A stretch of DNA of 33,609 nucleotides from Acidobacteriaceae bacterium (GCA_025462925.1 JAOAPL010000080.1:1-33609); one strand, 5' to 3'; positions 6,025-14,692 are shown, counted from the first letter of the stretch. Notes: generated from the letters alone by a model not told the origin. Numbers and translations are program-made.

Positions 6025-7472
6025 ACTGGATTGAACAGCACATCCGAAATCTGGCCAAGACCTCGGGATTTGAAGAAGCAGACGCGAAGAGACTATTTGT
6101 GCGGAAGCTGCATGTGTCGATTGATGTAGAACTACGGAGCAATCGGACCTACAGGCTTGCATTCATATATGCGGTCAATCTGTTGTCCAGAATCTTTCCG
6201 TCGTTAACGTTCGATGAACTGCCGGTTTCGAAGCTGCCGATCTTGCCCTGGACAGGAAGCAAGCCGTTAGGAGCGTTTGAGAATCCCGAACTGACACTAC
6301 ACTTCGGGCAAGGCTCAGCCCATGAGGCATTTGTCACTGCGAATTGTCATCGTTGGCACGTGCTAATCGATTCACCGCATACTCCCACGGCTGAAGAAGA
6401 GTGGAATCCCGTGCTTGCATTGCTCACAGCATGTTATGCGACGGGGAGGGCTTGCAAGCTGCTTTTGGGCGATGCCCTCGCGGGGAGAGGTTTCTACGAA
6501 CCGTTCTCGATTTTGGATTTTGATCGCGGTGAAGTGGAGTTCGACTGGAGCCGCGATTCGGATATCGGCCATGTAACTTCGGCGGGAATAGGTGCGATCG
6601 GCTCTGCTTTTTTGTTTGCCTTGGCCTCTCATGGAATGGCATCCGGACGGCTTTCATTGGTCGATCACGATTTACTAGACCGTCCCAATCTGTGCCGTTA
6701 CAGCTTCTTTACTGAGGAAGAGATCGGAACCATGAAGGTCCTAAGTGCGAAGCGCAGGCTCGATTCTCAAGGCATGCAACTTGAGGTCAAGCAATTTGGA
6801 CAGCGATTCGAAACATACTTTGATGAGAACTACCATCGCGATCCACGTTTCAGAGTGGAACAATTGATTTCGGCTCCCGACCGTCGCGATACTCGCCGTC
6901 GCTTTCAAGGGAAACTTCCCAGACGGCTATGGGACGCTTCGACGGGATCTAATCAGGTGGTGCTCCACCACAATGAATACGACCCAAGGCTAGCTTGCCT
7001 GACTTGTATTTACCCAGAGACTCCCGATGAGAATGCACATCTGCGGCATGTTGCGGATGCTTTGAACCTGCCTCTTGAAAGGATTTTGTCGGGTGCCAGC
7101 ATTACCACTGCGGATGCGAGCGCCATTCACAGTAAATATCCCCAATTGGCAGTCGAGGATGTAATTGGGAAGGAATTTGATAGCGTTTTCCGCCAATTGT
7201 GCTCGGCGAGTGAGATAAGAACTGGCGCGAGCCAGTCGGTGCTTGCGCCTTTATCGTTCGTCTCTGCCATTGCCGGAGTTCTCTTGTACTTCGAGTTCAT
7301 CAAGTCGCTTAACCCTGAGGTGTTTGGCTCGTTCCAGTTGTATAACTACACCTATCTTGACCCTTTGACCAATCCGAATCCCAGCTTTCGGCGGCTGAAG
7401 AATCGTAGCTCAGATTGCGTCTGCGCGGACCCGAGATATCGAAAAGTATTTGCGGACATCTGGCACCAATGA
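6021..7472 (+). CDS. E1-like ThiF-family activating enzyme
   Basis: A 483-residue protein. The ThiF/MoeB adenylation domain begins near residue 185 with AGIGAIGS (188-195), followed by the ribose-binding acid D215 in SLVDHDLLD, then N223 and R226 (PNLCRY), K239 and D305 in LWDASTG. A CLTC pair (C326, C329) and a late CVC (C466, C468) are candidates for the thioester cysteine or a zinc site. The first 180 residues show no motif I recognise; bacterial E1s of this kind often have a degenerate N-terminal adenylation domain. It would adenylate the trimmed modifier with ATP and hand it to the E2-like protein. It overlaps the JAMM gene by 4 bp and closes the four-gene core. Confidence 0.86.
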   Translation: MNWIEQHIRNLAKTSGFEEADAKRLFVRKLHVSIDVELRSNRTYRLAFIYAVNLLSRIFPSLTFDELPVSKLPILPWTGSKPLGAFENPELTLHFGQGSAHEAFVTANCHRWHVLIDSPHTPTAEEEWNPVLALLTACYATGRACKLLLGDALAGRGFYEPFSILDFDRGEVEFDWSRDSDIGHVTSAGIGAIGSAFLFALASHGMASGRLSLVDHDLLDRPNLCRYSFFTEEEIGTMKVLSAKRRLDSQGMQLEVKQFGQRFETYFDENYHRDPRFRVEQLISAPDRRDTRRRFQGKLPRRLWDASTGSNQVVLHHNEYDPRLACLTCIYPETPDENAHLRHVADALNLPLERILSGASITTADASAIHSKYPQLAVEDVIGKEFDSVFRQLCSASEIRTGASQSVLAPLSFVSAIAGVLLYFEFIKSLNPEVFGSFQLYNYTYLDPLTNPNPSFRRLKNRSSDCVCADPRYRKVFADIWHQ

Positions 7473-7582
7473 ATTCCGGCATTCTTGTCACGAAACGAAT
7501 ATCCATGCGGGAACGAAAAACAGAGCTCCTCATCTGCGATATGCCGGGCGATTTTGCTCATCTAAGGGGCGCACCGGGTTGA
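7469..7582 (+). CDS. Possible short coupled ORF after E1-like gene
   Basis: A 37-residue reading frame (begins MNSGILVTKR) whose ATG overlaps the E1-like stop as ATGA, the same coupling used inside this operon. I do not recognise it. It may be a true small protein, the remnant of a fifth operon gene cut by integration (the tRNA-like repeat begins 83 bp later), or chance. It does not match the DUF6527 proteins that accompany some related operons. Confidence 0.25.
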   Translation: MNSGILVTKRISMRERKTELLICDMPGDFAHLRGAPG

Positions 7583-7665
7583 AGTCGAGAGTGAATTGCT
7601 GTCTTTTGTGAGGGTAGATCTCAGGGATTGGCGTTTGGACTGAGGAATGAGGTCTGTGACAGGGC

Positions 7666-7706
7666 AGCGTTCTAACCAACTGAACTACGTCCCCAGCTTG
7701 TTTTCA
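7666..7706 (-). repeat. Right copy of 41-bp exact direct repeat with tRNA-Asp-like 5' half
   Basis: Identical to 1364-1404. On the minus strand the tRNA likeness continues through CTGCCCTGTCAC, which supplies an anticodon loop with GTC (Asp), then breaks off. The two copies diverge exactly around the anticodon stem, a common crossover point for tyrosine recombinases. Together the copies bracket the 6.3-kb ubiquitin-like cassette. Confidence 0.75.
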
Positions 7707-7732
7707 AAGGTTTGTGGGAAACCCTTGATTTT

Positions 7733-7829
7733 CCTGTCTTTCCTTACTGTCCATAGTGTCGCCTGTTTCATCCACTTCCACCCCGTATAACCGAATTCCG
7801 GGGGTTAATGGACAGGAAATGGACAGGAA
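7733..7829. repeat. Short inverted ATGGACAG-type repeats
   Basis: On the plus strand ATGGACAGGAA occurs twice in tandem near 7808-7829. The reverse complement (CTGTC and CTGTCCAT) occurs near 7735-7753. The arrangement resembles arm-type binding sites of an integrase around an att core. The left repeat has GGACACCAT twice in the equivalent place. Confidence 0.4.
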
Positions 7830-8346
7830 GCAACCCGAATCCAATCCTGTGCAGAAGGCCCTATGACCAACGCATCTGTCCATGCGCCGTGAATTAAATT
7901 GTAACAGACACTCTTCTGATCCGTCAGCCTGCTGCACCGAATCTGGTGCACTGGAACCCTGCGAGTTGACCTGCTCGATCGGAAATGCGAGCGAAATGTT
8001 CTGGGTGATACCCCGAGCCGACGACCGCTCACAATTTAGCGGATGGCGAGAGACCGACAATCCGATTGAAGAGATTTGGATCGCGGTTTGTACTGGCTAA
8101 TGTTAGCCGTCGAATTTCTCGGCCTACCGAGATGGTGAGTTGCCATAGTGCGCGCCTGCATGACGAAGGCTACGTGCCTCATCACCGCTCAGAATGCCGC
8201 TGCGGCAGCGTGCACGCCGGTCGGCAACAAACGGGGAGGGGTTAAACACCCGAACGACCTCCGCCTTTCGCGAGTGACATGCAAGAGAAAAAAGCGGTAT
8301 AACCTCAGAGGTATCCATTTGATTCCAGTTAAGATATAGAGCCTGA

Positions 8347-10707
8347 ATGCCTCTAAACGAAGCCGACACATGCCGGACGTATGTCCTCCCAAGACTGTAC
8401 AGCGCTGGCTGGGAAGACACGCAGATCAGTGAGCAGAAAAGCTTCACTGATGGCCGCATCGTGGTCGTCGGCAATCGCGCGATTCGTCGTCCTCAGAAGC
8501 GTGCGGACTATCTGCTCCGGTACCGCAGGGACTTTCCTATTGCTGTCGTCGAGGCGAAGGCAGTCTACAGAACCGCGGGCAATGGTCTCCAGCAGGCTAA
8601 GGAATATGCGCAGATTCTTGGGCTGAAGTTCGCTTATGCGACAAACGGCCACAGCATCATCGAGCACGATTTCCTCACCGGCCTGGACAACGAAATCCAG
8701 AATTTTCCGAAGCCTTCCGAGCTGTGGGACAGGCTGCGGGCCGCTGAAAATATCTCGGAGAGCGTAGGAGAACGCCTGCTCACGCCCTACTATCATCTCT
8801 CCGGAAAATCGCCGCGCTACTACCAAGAGATAGCTATCAATGGCGCGGTACAAGCCATTCTGCAGGGCAAGAAACGCGTGCTCCTCACGCTTGCAACAGG
8901 GACCGGCAAAACAGTTGTCGCATTTCAAGTTTGCTGGAAGCTCACGAATTCGCGATGGAACCGCGTCGGTGAGTATCGTCGTCCGCGCATCCTTTATCTG
9001 GCAGATCGCAATATTCTTATCGACGACCCGAAGGATAAGATTTTCGCGCCCTTCGGCGAGGCGAGGCACAAGATCGAAGGGGAAGCGATCAAGAGCCGCG
9101 AGATGTATTTCGCAATTTATCAGGCCCTTGCCAAAGACGAACGTCGGCCGGGTCTGTATCGTGAATACCCGCGAGACTTTTTCGACCTCATCGTTGTTGA
9201 CGAATGCCACAGAGGCAGCGCGCGTGACGAGAGCAACTGGCGCGAGATCCTAGAGTATTTTGAGCCCGCTTTCCAGCTCGGGATGACTGCCACTCCTTTG
9301 CGCGAAGATAACCGCGACACGTATCGCTACTTTCACAATCCGCTTTATATCTATAGCCTGCGCCAAGGCATCGATGACGGATTCCTAGCACCCTACCGCG
9401 TACACCGCATCGTTTCGACGGTTGATGCAGCCGGATGGCGGCCGACGCCGGGCGAAGTTGATAGGTATGGCCGTGAGATTCCAGACAGCGTGTACGGAAC
9501 CCCGGACTTCGACAGACTGATCGCGCTCAAATCCCGCACGGAGGCGATTGCCCGCAACTTAACGGATTTTCTCAAGAAATCTGATCGTTTCGCGAAGACC
9601 ATTGTCTTTTGCGTGGACCAAGAACACGCGGAGGAGATGCGACGCGTACTGAACAACTGCAACGCGGATCTGGTGATGCAATATCCTGACTACGTGGCGC
9701 GGGTCGTTTCCGACGAAGGCGATATAGGGCGCTCGCATCTCGGCCGCTTCATGGAGCTGGAAACCACGACGCCCGCGATCCTCACGACATCGCAGATGCT
9801 CACTACCGGAGTTGATGTACCGACCTGCAAGAACGTGGTCATCGTCCGAACCATTAATTCCATGACGGAATTCAAGCAGATCATCGGCCGAGGCACGCGC
9901 GTGCGTGACGACTATGGCAAGCTGTTCTTCAACATTCTGGATTACACAGGAAGTGCAACTCGTCTTTTCGCCGATCCTGACTTCGACGGCGATCCAGTGC
10001 AGGTGACCGAAGAGCAGATGGACGCAAGCGGAGAAACGATAGGCGAACCTACCGTCGTCGAGGAACAGGTGCCCGTCGAACTCGACGAGCTGCCGCCAGG
10101 AACGGGCCTCACTTTTGACGACGAAGCTCCTCCGCCGCGCAAATATTACGTCGATGCCGGCGTCGTTGAGATTGCCGCGCATCTCGTCTACGAACTCGAC
10201 GCAGACGGCAGACGACTCCAGGTTAAGAAATTTACGGAATACACCGCAGAGAGCGTGCGCAGTATGTATCCCTCCGCCGCCGAGCTGCGTACCAAATGGA
10301 GCAATGCCGCAGAGCGCGCCGCGATCATCGAGGCGCTGGAGGCGAAAGGCATATCGTTCGAGGAACTCGCGGAAGCGTCGAAACAGCCCGACGCAGATCC
10401 GTTCGACTTGCTGTGCCATGTCGCTTATAGTGCGCCCATCCGAAGCCGCCGCGAGAGGGCAGAGGCGGCGCGCAATGGAGGTAAGGCATTTTTTGACAAA
10501 TTCACGAACGGGGCACGGGACGTGTTGAATGAATTGCTGGAGAAATATGTCGAATTCGGGACAGCGCAGTTCCAGATACCTGACGTACTAAAAGTACCGC
10601 CGATATCCCGGCATGGGAATGTCATTGAAATCGCCGATTTCTTCGGTGGACCTGATCAGCTGCGGCACGCGGTCGGGGAACTTCAGAAACTTCTTTACAC
10701 GGCGTAA
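8347..10707 (+). CDS. hsdR: Type I restriction endonuclease subunit R
   Basis: A 786-residue HsdR. The N-terminal nuclease domain has the PD-(D/E)xK site as D54 (KRADYLLRY) and E69-x-K71 (VVEAKA), followed by a QQAKEYA helix. The SF2 motor has Walker A LATGTGKT (182-189) and Walker B VVDECH (284-288). Later motor motifs include the GMTATPL and IIGRGTR segments. It cuts DNA after translocation when bound with HsdM and HsdS at an unmethylated site. The length is on the short side for HsdR but complete. hsdM starts 9 bp after its stop. It is the first gene of the rightward restriction/CBASS block and begins about 640 bp after the integration repeat. Confidence 0.95.
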   Translation: MPLNEADTCRTYVLPRLYSAGWEDTQISEQKSFTDGRIVVVGNRAIRRPQKRADYLLRYRRDFPIAVVEAKAVYRTAGNGLQQAKEYAQILGLKFAYATNGHSIIEHDFLTGLDNEIQNFPKPSELWDRLRAAENISESVGERLLTPYYHLSGKSPRYYQEIAINGAVQAILQGKKRVLLTLATGTGKTVVAFQVCWKLTNSRWNRVGEYRRPRILYLADRNILIDDPKDKIFAPFGEARHKIEGEAIKSREMYFAIYQALAKDERRPGLYREYPRDFFDLIVVDECHRGSARDESNWREILEYFEPAFQLGMTATPLREDNRDTYRYFHNPLYIYSLRQGIDDGFLAPYRVHRIVSTVDAAGWRPTPGEVDRYGREIPDSVYGTPDFDRLIALKSRTEAIARNLTDFLKKSDRFAKTIVFCVDQEHAEEMRRVLNNCNADLVMQYPDYVARVVSDEGDIGRSHLGRFMELETTTPAILTTSQMLTTGVDVPTCKNVVIVRTINSMTEFKQIIGRGTRVRDDYGKLFFNILDYTGSATRLFADPDFDGDPVQVTEEQMDASGETIGEPTVVEEQVPVELDELPPGTGLTFDDEAPPPRKYYVDAGVVEIAAHLVYELDADGRRLQVKKFTEYTAESVRSMYPSAAELRTKWSNAAERAAIIEALEAKGISFEELAEASKQPDADPFDLLCHVAYSAPIRSRRERAEAARNGGKAFFDKFTNGARDVLNELLEKYVEFGTAQFQIPDVLKVPPISRHGNVIEIADFFGGPDQLRHAVGELQKLLYTA

Positions 10708-10716
10708 GAGGGGACC

Positions 10717-12270
10717 ATGGCAATGACGGCAGCGGCTCGCAGGACAGAAGCGCCAAAATCGACGGCACATCAGCTCGGCAGCATCATCAAGGCTTGTCGA
10801 GACATTATGCGCAAGGACAAGGGGCTCAACGGGGACATTGACCGCCTGCCGATGCTGACCTGGATCATGTTCCTGAAATTCCTCGACGACATGGAGCAAG
10901 TACGCCAGGCAGAAGCAAAACTTGCAGGCAAACGCTACCACTCCACCATCGAATCGCCTTATCGCTGGCGGGACTGGGCGGCGAAGCCCGAAGGTGTCAC
11001 CGGCCCGGAACTGATCGCGTTCATCAATCAGGATGAAGCGATGCGCCCGGATGGGAAGAGAGGGCCAGGGCTGTTTGCCTATTTACGCTCCCTGGAGAGT
11101 CTGAACGGCGACCGGCGAGACGTGGTTGCGCGCGTGTTTCAAGGTACCATCAACCGCATGGTGAACGGCTACCTGCTGCGGGATGTCATCAACCGCGTGA
11201 ATGATATTCATTTCACGTCGAAGGACGAGATCCACACGCTGGGCCATATGTATGAAACCATGCTCCGCGAGATGCGGGATGCCGCAGGCGACTCCGGCGA
11301 ATTCTACACGCCGCGCTCGCTCGTGAAATTCATCATCACCGTCGTAGACCCGAGGCTCGGTGAAACAATTCTTGATCCTGCCGCCGGCACCGGGGGATTT
11401 CTGGTCGAAGCCTTCGAGCACTTGCGGGGACAAGCAAAACGCGCGCAAGACTATGACCGCCTGCAGCACGGTACCCTTCAAGGAATTGAAGCAAAGCCCC
11501 TGCCGTACTTGCTCTGCGAGATGAATCTCCTGCTCCACGGCATGGAGTATCCGGAGATTGATTCAGGCAACGCTCTACGCTTTCCGCTTCGGGAGATCGG
11601 TGACAGGGATCGCGTCGATGTCATTGTGACCAATCCGCCGTTTGGCGGCGAGGAGGAGCGGGGAATTCTATCAAATTTCCCCGAGGACAAGCAGACCGCA
11701 GAAACCGCGCTCCTCTATTTGCAACTCATCATGCGCAAACTCAGACGCTCGGTCGGCGGGGTACGCGCCGGACGCTGCGGCATGGTCGTCCCCAACGGGC
11801 TTCTGTCAGGTGACGGAATATCGGCTCGCATCAAGGAAGAGCTGATAAAGGAATTTAATCTTCACACAATCGTCCGGCTTCCCAACGGCGTATTTTCTCC
11901 TTACACTCCGATTCCTACAAATCTGCTTTTCTTTGACCGCTCTGGACGCACAAAAGACGTGTGGTACTACGAACATCCTCTTCCGGAGGGCAAGAAGAAT
12001 TACACGAAAACGGCCCCGCTCCAATTTGAGGAATTCAAGGAGTGCCTTACATGGTGGAGGAAGCGTGAGGAGAATGATCGCGCGTGGAAAGTTGGGGCCA
12101 AGGATCTGCTTGCCACCGGGTGTAATCTTGATCGCAAAAACCCCAGTGCGAAGGAAGACATAACTCATCTTCCACCCCAGCAACTGGCGGAAAGCATCGT
12201 GCTAAAGCAGCAGAAGATCGCAGAAATCATGAGTGAAATCAAAACTCTACTCGGAGATGACCGAGCATGA
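10717..12270 (+). CDS. hsdM: Type I N6-adenine DNA methyltransferase subunit M
   Basis: A 517-residue HsdM. An N-terminal helical domain (residues 15-170) precedes the methyltransferase fold, with the SAM-binding DPAAGTGGF (220-228) and the catalytic NPPFGG (306-311). The C-terminal part has the expected helical tail. It methylates adenine at the site chosen by HsdS and is also part of the restriction complex. A GAGGGGA ribosome binding site precedes the chosen ATG, and a second ATG two codons later is equally possible. It overlaps hsdS by 4 bp. Confidence 0.95.
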   Translation: MAMTAAARRTEAPKSTAHQLGSIIKACRDIMRKDKGLNGDIDRLPMLTWIMFLKFLDDMEQVRQAEAKLAGKRYHSTIESPYRWRDWAAKPEGVTGPELIAFINQDEAMRPDGKRGPGLFAYLRSLESLNGDRRDVVARVFQGTINRMVNGYLLRDVINRVNDIHFTSKDEIHTLGHMYETMLREMRDAAGDSGEFYTPRSLVKFIITVVDPRLGETILDPAAGTGGFLVEAFEHLRGQAKRAQDYDRLQHGTLQGIEAKPLPYLLCEMNLLLHGMEYPEIDSGNALRFPLREIGDRDRVDVIVTNPPFGGEEERGILSNFPEDKQTAETALLYLQLIMRKLRRSVGGVRAGRCGMVVPNGLLSGDGISARIKEELIKEFNLHTIVRLPNGVFSPYTPIPTNLLFFDRSGRTKDVWYYEHPLPEGKKNYTKTAPLQFEEFKECLTWWRKREENDRAWKVGAKDLLATGCNLDRKNPSAKEDITHLPPQQLAESIVLKQQKIAEIMSEIKTLLGDDRA

Positions 12271-13520
12271 GCACTCCTTGGCCGGACACTCCTTTCGGCG
12301 ACTTTCTGAAACCGAACAAGCGCCCTTACACCCTCGGTCCAAACCAAGACGCCAACCTCGTGGGCATGCGCTGGTATGGGGATGGGCCATTTCACCGTGA
12401 ATTGAAGGCTGCGATGAAGATTGCCAAGAAGACGCATTTCGTCATCAAAGCAGGGGATGTCATCTACAACAAACTCTTTGCTTGGAAGGGTAGTTTTGGC
12501 GTGGTTCCTCCGGCACTCGATGGCATGTTCGTGTCCGACAAGTTTCCGACGTATGAGTTGGACCGGAGCAAGGTAGACGAGAACTGGCTACGCTGGTTTT
12601 TCCGTTGGCCGCCGCTTTGGGAGCAGGCCAGGACAATGTCCAAGGGCTCTGCTGCGCTTTCCAAGCTCACGCTGAACCCGCCGAAGTTTCTACTTCTAAA
12701 AATGCCGCTTCCCCACATCGACGAACAGCGGGGACTTGCAGCCAGGCTGGACGGACTTGCCGCTAAGACTGAGGAAGCTCGCGGTCTTCAGGACCAAGCA
12801 CTGATTGAGTCCGCCAATTTATTGAAGACGGCCCTGCGTCGCATCGCGACCAAGGTCAACGCGACGGGCCAGCTAGGACAAGTCCTTACCGGAAAGCCTC
12901 GCAACGGATGGTCCGCGAAATGCGACAACGCTAACAACGGCATTTCGGTCCTGTCACTTGGGGCGGTAACGGGGTTTCGTTATCGAGCTACGGAGTTCAA
13001 GAAAACGTCGCTCCACGCCGACAAGGACGGACATTTTTGGCTGAAGCCCGGCGATCTGCTAATTACGCGTAGTAACACACCTGAACTTGTTGGACACGCT
13101 GCGATCTATAGCGGCAGTCCGTCCCCTTGCATCTACCCCGACCTCATGATGCGGCTTCCGTTGACTCTGGATCATGTAGACCCTACGTTTGTGTGGTACT
13201 GGCTGCAGTCTCCGCCCGCACGAGATTTCATATTCGGGAAGGCCAAAGGAACCAGTTCCACGATGAAGAAAATCTCGCAAGGTGTCGTCATGGCGATTCC
13301 TTTCCCCACGCACCTTAGCTTGCACGAGCAGCGCCGCATCGTCGCCGAGTTGGACCGGCTGCAAACTGAAGCGGATTCTCTGAAGACTCTCCAAGCCGAG
13401 ACTGGAACGGAACTCCGCGCCCTCATGCCGTCGATTGTTTCGAGGGCGTTCACCGGCCAGCTTGCCGGAGTTGGTACCCTCACAAACGTGGACGAATCAA
13501 CCGTTGACACTGCAGTGTAA
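12267..13520 (+). CDS. hsdS: Type I specificity subunit S
   Basis: A 417-residue HsdS with two target recognition domains (about 1-145 and 190-345). They are separated by the conserved helical spacer starting PHIDEQRGLAARLDGL (149-164), and the protein ends with a matching distal spacer (HEQRRIVAELDRLQ). Each recognition domain reads half of a bipartite DNA site; the site cannot be deduced from sequence. The first domain begins almost at the N-terminus, and its segment (VGMRWYGDGPF) resembles other type I S subunits. The last codons contain a palindrome and -35/-10-like elements for the next gene. Confidence 0.93.
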   Translation: MSTPWPDTPFGDFLKPNKRPYTLGPNQDANLVGMRWYGDGPFHRELKAAMKIAKKTHFVIKAGDVIYNKLFAWKGSFGVVPPALDGMFVSDKFPTYELDRSKVDENWLRWFFRWPPLWEQARTMSKGSAALSKLTLNPPKFLLLKMPLPHIDEQRGLAARLDGLAAKTEEARGLQDQALIESANLLKTALRRIATKVNATGQLGQVLTGKPRNGWSAKCDNANNGISVLSLGAVTGFRYRATEFKKTSLHADKDGHFWLKPGDLLITRSNTPELVGHAAIYSGSPSPCIYPDLMMRLPLTLDHVDPTFVWYWLQSPPARDFIFGKAKGTSSTMKKISQGVVMAIPFPTHLSLHEQRRIVAELDRLQTEADSLKTLQAETGTELRALMPSIVSRAFTGQLAGVGTLTNVDESTVDTAV

Positions 13521-13530
13521 GCTCTATAAG
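13504..13530 (+). promoter_or_regulatory. Putative promoter and palindromic operator of the CapH-like gene
   Basis: A TTGACA (13504-13509) inside the end of hsdS is followed by TATAAG (13525-13530) with a 15-bp spacer, shorter than ideal. Between them lies a perfect 12-bp palindrome, ACACTGCAGTGT (13507-13518). The start codon at 13540 is so close that a transcript would be leaderless or nearly so. Confidence 0.45.
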
Positions 13531-13539
13531 CTGACGGTC

Positions 13540-13896
13540 ATGGAAGGCCTCGGACCATTCATGCGCCGCCGTCGAGACGAGCTGGATCTTTCGCTCCGGG
13601 AATTTGCGAAACGGCTCGATTGTTCCGCGGCCTTTGTCTCGGACATCGAACTCGGGCGCCGGAATCCCTCAGAGAAAGTCCTGGCCGAGATTGCCCGCGT
13701 CCTCGACGTAAAGTTGGAAGAACTCCAGGCAATGGATGTGCGGCCGCCCATAGACGATATTAAGCGGCTGACACAGAACGATCCGCGATTTGCCCTGGCG
13801 TTTCGGACGATGATCGACAAAAAGGTCAGCGCAGACGAACTGCTGGCCCTTGCCAATCAAAAAAAAGGGGAAAGACACCCGAAGCATAAGAAATGA
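13540..13896 (+). CDS. capH: XRE-family repressor, CapH-like
   Basis: A 118-residue protein with an XRE helix-turn-helix at residues 5-60: MRRRRDELDLSLREFAKRL, then SAAFVSDIELGRRNPS, then VLAEIARVLDV. The C-terminal 50 residues are an acidic/basic tail. In CBASS loci a small XRE protein (CapH) represses the operon and is cut by a neighbouring metallopeptidase (CapP) after DNA damage. This gene, its overlap with the peptidase gene and its position directly before the CD-NTase fit that pair. An upstream in-frame start at 13435 inside hsdS is less likely. Its operators may be the palindromes at 13507-13518 and 14607-14624. The symbol is by context, since a similar protein could also control the restriction system. 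Confidence 0.8.
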   Translation: MEGLGPFMRRRRDELDLSLREFAKRLDCSAAFVSDIELGRRNPSEKVLAEIARVLDVKLEELQAMDVRPPIDDIKRLTQNDPRFALAFRTMIDKKVSADELLALANQKKGERHPKHKK

Positions 13897-14594
13897 AAAT
13901 CTTCCGCACCAAATCCGGCCCATTCGCCGAACGCCCGCACTTTGAACCCAGCGAGATAGACCGGGTTTGCGCTGACGAGCTGCGGAAAGAGAGCCTCTAC
14001 CCCAGTTCACCGGAAGCCATACGCATCGACCGATTTGTCGAGAAGCGTTTTGGCGTCGTGCCCCAGTACGAAGACCTGCCTGACGGCGTGCTGGGATTTA
14101 CCAAATTCACCAAGAAGGGCGTTGAGGCCATAGTTATTGCGATAGCGCTCGATTCCGAAAGAGGCAAGGTGGCCGAGCGCCGCGTCAGGACCACACTCGC
14201 GCATGAGGCCGGGCATGGGCTACTGCACGCCTACCTGTTCGCGCGCGACGAGAAATCCCTCCATCTCTTCGATGCTGATAGCCATTCGGATCACAAGATT
14301 CTCTGCCGAGATGTCCAGGGCGACGAACGTAAAAGCCGGACCTACGATGGCCGCTGGTGGGAGTTTCAGGCGAACCGGGCGATGGGCGGCCTCCTCTGTC
14401 CCTGGACACTGGTGCAGGACGCGCTGAAATCGTTTCTCGTCCCGAGCGGTTCCTTGGGTGTAGTGACCCTCGACGAAAAACGCCGGGAAGAGGCGACGCG
14501 CACGCTGGCTGACATCTTCGACGTGAACCCGATCGTCGCGAAAATCCGGATCACCGAGCTATACCCCGCGGAGACGGGGCAACTCAGGCTGTAG
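13893..14594 (+). CDS. capP: ImmA/IrrE-type metallopeptidase, CapP-like
   Basis: A 233-residue protein with a zincin motif at residues 104-108 (LAHEAGHGLLH). A later WWEFQANRAMGGLL segment provides the metal-binding glutamate in this family. Its ATG overlaps the stop of the XRE gene (ATGA), which is the classic repressor/peptidase arrangement. CapP proteins are held inactive and cleave CapH when DNA damage products appear, turning CBASS on. A segment with C and H residues between (SHSDHKILCRD) could form an extra metal or switch site, as reported for CapP cysteine switches; that is inference. The CBASS operon begins 98 bp after its stop. Confidence 0.82.
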   Translation: MKIFRTKSGPFAERPHFEPSEIDRVCADELRKESLYPSSPEAIRIDRFVEKRFGVVPQYEDLPDGVLGFTKFTKKGVEAIVIAIALDSERGKVAERRVRTTLAHEAGHGLLHAYLFARDEKSLHLFDADSHSDHKILCRDVQGDERKSRTYDGRWWEFQANRAMGGLLCPWTLVQDALKSFLVPSGSLGVVTLDEKRREEATRTLADIFDVNPIVAKIRITELYPAETGQLRL

Positions 14595-14604
14595 CTTTTT
14601 TTTG

Positions 14605-14637
14605 TTGACAGTGTTCGCACTGTCCGCTTACACTGCA
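14605..14637 (+). promoter_or_regulatory. CBASS promoter with palindromic operator
   Basis: TTGACA (14605-14610), an 18-bp spacer and TACACT (14629-14634). A perfect 7-bp inverted repeat, GACAGTG-TTCG-CACTGTC (14607-14624), overlaps the -35 and spacer, and ACACTGCA (14630-14637) on the -10 repeats part of the palindrome before capH. This fits repression by CapH. Confidence 0.6.
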
Positions 14638-14692
14638 CTCTCGGGCTAGTTTAGGCGGAGCGTGCCGCCGAAAGGCAGATTCAGGCGAACTT

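Larger units (their letters stand above)
7583..8346. other. Gene-free stretch with right repeat copy
   Basis: No gene is supported here. It contains the right 41-bp repeat, its diverged tail up to about 7920 and the region upstream of hsdR. No strong ribosome binding site precedes hsdR. Short reading frames on both strands look like chance. Confidence 0.6.

Noticed and set aside
7469-7582. Short ORF as a DUF6527 protein
   Set aside because: The expected cysteine-rich HxCxCGC-type segment is absent.
8353-9210. Long open frame (285 codons) antisense to hsdR
   Set aside because: It is a mirror of the hsdR coding frame; the sense strand has clear nuclease and helicase motifs.
9559-10419. 286-codon open frame antisense to hsdR
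   Set aside because: Shadow of a GC-rich coding gene with no recognisable domain.
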